Of a DNA stretch of 8,166 nt, positions 6,117 through 8,166 are shown piece by piece. The translations under genes were made by a program, and so were the position numbers. How positions within the stretch are numbered: position 1 is the first letter of the stretch; every line of letters begins with the position of its first letter. Origin of the DNA: JBFLVQ01 sp040758525 (GTDB lineage: Bacteria > Acidobacteriota > Blastocatellia > Chloracidobacteriales > JADJPF01); NCBI GenBank assembly GCA_040758525.1, contig JBFLVQ010000440.1, positions 1 to 8,166 on the forward strand. Reading direction: 5' to 3'. The notes under the pieces were generated by a model. The model had not been told where the DNA came from, did not search any database, and saw only the letters and a program-made list of their open reading frames with translations.

Positions 6117-6144
6117 ATTTTAGACGCTCGCTCCTCGCAAGCAA
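6117..6144 (-). promoter_or_regulatory. Candidate promoter for the cupin gene (distal)
   Basis: Read leftward: TTGCTT (6144-6139, three of six), 16-bp spacer, TAAAAT (6122-6117, five of six), within an AT-rich tract that also contains a perfect TATAAT (6111-6106) lacking a partner -35. Either would give a leader of normal length, unlike the proximal promoter. The -35 is poor, so confidence is low. Confidence 0.25.
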
Positions 6145-6200
6145 TAATCATCTTTGTGACAATTTGGTATTAGGGAAAAGTTTTTAGGCAATGATATGGT

Positions 6201-6944
6201 CTATTTCTCTACACGCTTGCGTGCTGTACATACAATCGAGACTCCAAAAGGGAGATTTATGTAATGAAAGAGCCACTTTTCAAAAGCGAGCAACCATATC
6301 AGTAGCTGATTGAGAATAGCAGGTAATTGTATATGTGATGTCTTGGGATGTGTAGAACGCTTAAAGATTCCTTGCACAATTCTAATGCAGAGAATGGGAA
6401 AGAATAGTGTCGTGATAAAATAGCTACAACGTTCGATCTCGAAGCCTGCCAACATCAGCTTGTTGCGTAGTTCATAAGCAGTGTAGCGACGGCGGTGGTG
6501 TAATGCCTCATCATGCTCGCTCCAAAGGAAACCATAGGCGGGCACCGTGACAATCAGTACCCCACCCGGTTTACAAATACGATAGAGTTCACCCATTGCT
6601 TGAAGATCATCATTGATATGCTCAAGCACATCTAGGGCAGTAATGATATCAAAGCTCTCGGAACGATAGGTGAGTCGCTCTAGCCTTGAAATAGTCAATT
6701 CATTGAGGCCACGCGCACGACAAAGCGAGATCGCTTCTGGTGCAATGTCAACACCAAAGCCTATACCGTAGTGGCTAATTGCTGCTAGATTCGCACCTGT
6801 GCCACAACCAACATCAACAATACGCCCACGACCGTGTGCTACTACTTCTTTACGTACGATCTCAGAGATTAGTGAACGACGCGCAACAAACCACCAGTAG
6901 TAGTTCTCGAGCGTGTACATTGTCTGGTATTCACCATGTTCCAT
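6201..6944 (-). CDS. Class I SAM-dependent methyltransferase with membrane-associated C-terminus
   Basis: 247 residues from ATG 6944-6942. The N-terminal L-E-N-Y-Y-W-W-F-V-A-R-R (12-23) is typical of a Methyltransf_11/UbiE-like subgroup. The SAM site is intact: motif I V-D-V-G-C-G-T-G (43-50), acidic D66 ending strand 2 (V-D-I-A-P-E), D-V-L-E-H-I (105-110) and K-P-G-G (125-128). After the Rossmann domain come H-H-R-R-R-Y (149-154) and two hydrophobic segments (about 175-193 and 209-227) that probably sit on or in the inner membrane, then a closing F-G-V-S-I-V-C-T-A-R-K. Proteins of this shape often act on lipid-linked sugars or polyprenyl substrates, but the substrate here is unknown. It starts 7 bp after the PHP-domain stop with only a weak ribosome site, so translation is probably coupled. 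It ends with TAG; no terminator hairpin with a T-run follows. Confidence 0.9.
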   Translation of the reverse strand: MEHGEYQTMYTLENYYWWFVARRSLISEIVRKEVVAHGRGRIVDVGCGTGANLAAISHYGIGFGVDIAPEAISLCRARGLNELTISRLERLTYRSESFDIITALDVLEHINDDLQAMGELYRICKPGGVLIVTVPAYGFLWSEHDEALHHRRRYTAYELRNKLMLAGFEIERCSYFITTLFFPILCIRIVQGIFKRSTHPKTSHIQLPAILNQLLIWLLAFEKWLFHYINLPFGVSIVCTARKRVEK

Positions 6945-6951
6945 AATCTAC

Positions 6952-7815
6952 TTATCTACAGTAGTGCTCTCGGTGTGCAGCGGCGCGTGTTTTAACACCA
7001 TCAAGCAACTCTGCTGGTATGTTAAGTTCACCAAGTCCCACACCTACTTCAATGTCTGGTTTTGTGATGCCATGAAAGTCGCTACCACCAGTAATGAGTA
7101 GCTCATAATGCGATGCCAGACGTTGGTATTGCTCAATCTGGGTAGCGCTATGACGACTATAGATCACTTCCATACCATCTAGACCAGCCTCTTTCAAACT
7201 AGCAACAATCTTATTTAGCTCTGCTTCATCACGTGTACGTAGTTGGTAGGGATGTGCAAGCACGGCTACACCACCAGCACCTCGTATTGCTTCGATGGCT
7301 GCACTAGGCTCTAAGCGTGCCTTATCTACATAAGCTGCTGCTCCTTTAGCAAGAAACCGATCAAAAGCTTCTTGCGCAGTTGCGACATAACCCTTCTCTA
7401 CCATTACACGAGCAAAGTGTGGTCTCCCTATTACTACACCACCTGCCTTGGCCTCTACTTCGTCCAGCGTAATATCGAAACCGAGCGCCTGAAGTTTGGC
7501 AACAATACGTGGGTTGCGCTGATTGCGCGCATCTCGCAACTGCGCTAGTTGTGAACTTAGTACCGGCGCATCAAGAGCAATATAATAACCTAGTATATGC
7601 ATTGTGCCGGTCGAGAATTCTGCTGAGATCTCTAGCCCTGGTACAATCTCTACACCAAACTCACGCCCTGCTGCCATCGCTTCAGCAAGACCATCTAATG
7701 TGTCGTGATCGGTGACGGCAAGCGCGCGTACACCTTGGCGTGCGGCGCGCATTACCAACTCGCGCGGTGTAAGGCTGCCATCGGAAGCCGTTGTGTGCGT
7801 GTGCAGATCGATCAT
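6952..7815 (-). CDS. PHP-domain metal-dependent phosphoesterase, YciV/TrpH (RNase AM)-like
   Basis: 287 residues from ATG 7815-7813, with a near-perfect Shine-Dalgarno AGGAGGT (7828-7822) six bases upstream. A longer frame to 7893 runs across the promoter and is rejected. PHP metal-binding motifs occur in order: H-T-H-T-T-A-S-D-G-S (5-14; H5, H7, D12), V-T-D-H-D-T (33-38; D35, H36), G-L-E-I-S (59-63; E61), M-H-I-L-G-Y (71-76; H72), G-R-P-H-F-A-R (129-135), A-H-P-Y (186-189; H187) and G-G-S-D-F-H-G (242-248; D245, H247). This is the full trinuclear set of the family that includes E. coli YciV (RNase AM, a 5'-3' exonuclease) and 3',5'-nucleoside bisphosphate phosphatases. No signal peptide, so cytoplasmic. 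First gene of a leftward operon with the methyltransferase; its promoter is at 7865-7893. Confidence 0.93.
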   Translation of the reverse strand: MIDLHTHTTASDGSLTPRELVMRAARQGVRALAVTDHDTLDGLAEAMAAGREFGVEIVPGLEISAEFSTGTMHILGYYIALDAPVLSSQLAQLRDARNQRNPRIVAKLQALGFDITLDEVEAKAGGVVIGRPHFARVMVEKGYVATAQEAFDRFLAKGAAAYVDKARLEPSAAIEAIRGAGGVAVLAHPYQLRTRDEAELNKIVASLKEAGLDGMEVIYSRHSATQIEQYQRLASHYELLITGGSDFHGITKPDIEVGVGLGELNIPAELLDGVKTRAAAHREHYCR

Positions 7816-7838
7816 AACTTGACCTCCTGATAAATATC

Positions 7839-7852
7839 GGCGCGCGTGCGCC
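7839..7852 (-). promoter_or_regulatory. Leader hairpin of the PHP gene
   Basis: Read leftward, GGCGC (7852-7848), loop ACGC, GCGCC (7843-7839) form a 5-bp all-GC stem a few bases after the predicted transcription start (near 7858) and about 11 bases before the Shine-Dalgarno. It leaves the ribosome site free, so an mRNA-stabilising 5' stem is the simplest reading. Confidence 0.4.
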
Positions 7853-7857
7853 AAAAT

Positions 7858-7874
7858 GACCTTTATAGTAGGTC
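7858..7874. promoter_or_regulatory. Operator-like dyad over the PHP -10 box
   Basis: GACCT (7858-7862) and AGGTC (7870-7874) are perfect inverted 5-mers separated by 7 bp, and the -10 hexamer (7865-7870) lies between them and touches the right arm. The centre-to-centre spacing is about 12 bp. A dimeric regulator bound here would block RNA polymerase. A five-base arm can arise by chance, so this is a candidate only. Confidence 0.35.
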
Positions 7875-7893
7875 CCGCACGTCTGCCTGTCAA
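7865..7893 (-). promoter_or_regulatory. Strong candidate sigma-70-type promoter for the PHP-methyltransferase operon
   Basis: Read leftward: perfect -35 TTGACA (7893-7888), ideal 17-bp spacer, -10 TACTAT (7870-7865, four of six). The start would fall near 7858, giving a leader of about 43 bases with AGGAGGT before the ATG at 7815. It is the best promoter in the window and independently supports the shorter PHP start. Confidence 0.6.
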
Positions 7894-7951
7894 TCGTCCT
7901 GAGGATCCCTGTGGAAAGCCGCCTCACATGCCACTCTTACGTCTACTGCTG

Positions 7952-7978
7952 GGAAAGCTGCCCCCCAAGCCGCTTTCC
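7952..7978. repeat. Intergenic inverted repeat (GGAAAGC / GCTTTCC)
   Basis: GGAAAGC (7952-7958) and GCTTTCC (7972-7978) are perfect complements separated by 13 bases that include a run of six C's. A further GGAAAGC lies at 7913-7919 and could compete for the same partner. No T-run follows on either strand. Function unknown: a hairpin or a protein-binding dyad. Confidence 0.4.
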
Positions 7979-8141
7979 TGCCAATTTCGATCTACAAACC
8001 ACTATTATTTAAGCTGCCATATACCTTGCACTATGGATGTTGATATATTACTGCTAGAGAGTCGTGTCAGCCTAGAAAAACCGTTTTTTTCTCTGCCCTC
8101 GCTGCTAACTTAATAGCAACATCCGGTAAAATTTCTGCTTC

Positions 8142-8161
8142 TTTGAAAAAAAACATTGACA
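8142..8161 (+). promoter_or_regulatory. -35 box with upstream A-tract for a gene beyond the window
   Basis: A perfect TTGACA (8156-8161) is preceded by a run of eight A's (8146-8153), which resembles an UP element. The matching -10 would fall at about 8179, outside the window, so only half of this promoter can be seen. If real, a rightward gene starts shortly after the window. Confidence 0.3.
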
Positions 8162-8166
8162 AGTGG

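Larger units (their letters stand above)
7816..8166. other. 351-bp intergenic region without a gene
   Basis: No open frame here has a ribosome site or recognisable product; the short rightward ATG at 8034 (27 codons) lacks a Shine-Dalgarno. The part nearest the PHP gene holds its promoter, a dyad over the -10 box and a leader hairpin. The middle (7913-7978) carries GGAAAGC at 7913-7919 and 7952-7958 and its complement at 7972-7978. The right third is AT-rich, with an odd palindrome AAAAAC-C-GTTTTT (8076-8088), and ends in an A-tract plus TTGACA facing right. It is therefore a divergent promoter region between the PHP operon and an unseen rightward gene. Confidence 0.7.

Noticed and set aside
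7816..7893. 26-codon N-terminal extension of the PHP protein
   Set aside because: It spans the predicted -10 box and leader; ATG 7815 has AGGAGGT and starts directly before the first metal motif.
8076..8088. AAAAAC-C-GTTTTT palindrome as a terminator
   Set aside because: There is no room for a loop, so it cannot form a hairpin; probably chance in AT-rich DNA.
7856..8113. 85-codon rightward open frame in the right intergenic region
   Set aside because: No Shine-Dalgarno, it crosses the PHP promoter, its composition is not protein-like, and nothing is recognisable.
1..8166. Mobile elements, CRISPR arrays, tRNA genes, phage genes
   Set aside because: No transposase, terminal repeats, regularly spaced repeats or cloverleaf signatures were seen on either strand.

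Overview
This 8.2 kb window reads as ordinary chromosomal DNA of a Gram-negative (diderm) bacterium of moderate GC. A lipoprotein with a LolA/LolB-like look, an LpxL/HtrB-type acyltransferase and a small membrane protein with a W-Q-Y-D-V motif that I associate with Acidobacteriota together suggest that phylum, perhaps the Blastocatellia. That assignment is an inference from remembered family resemblance, not a search result. No phage, IS element, CRISPR array, tRNA or rRNA gene is visible.

Layout. Left block, leftward (1-3456): a 337-residue lipoprotein (3456 to 2443); a 166-bp gap with a dyad and a candidate promoter; then a tight run of an FtsX/MacB-type permease (2276 to 1164), its ABC ATPase (1159 to 482), a 103-residue single-pass membrane protein (452 to 141) and the first 33 codons of a secreted protein cut by the window edge (99 to 1). 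Read together this looks like an envelope transport cassette. A Lol-like lipoprotein or lipid trafficking role is the best guess, and it depends on what the truncated gene is.

Middle block, rightward (3619-5680), divergent from the lipoprotein: an M20-family metallopeptidase with a complete dinuclear-zinc ligand set, followed 34 bp later by an LpxL-like acyltransferase.

Right block, leftward (5699-7815): a PHP-domain phosphoesterase, a class I SAM methyltransferase with a membrane-associated C-terminus that starts 7 bp after the PHP stop, and, 142 bp further on, a stand-alone type II phosphomannose isomerase-like cupin that converges on the acyltransferase. The last 351 bp (7816-8166) hold no gene. 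They carry the PHP promoter with a dyad over its -10 box, a short leader hairpin, a second hairpin, and at the very edge a -35 box facing right for a gene outside the window.

Several start codons were moved from the longest-ORF position on the basis of Shine-Dalgarno sites: permease ATG at 2276, ATPase ATG at 1159, acyltransferase GTG at 4781 and PHP ATG at 7815. The M20 gene uses GTG and the cupin probably TTG. I see no clear-cut new system. The most interesting leads are the Lol-like cassette with its small conserved-looking membrane protein, and the regulatory architecture around the leftward promoters.
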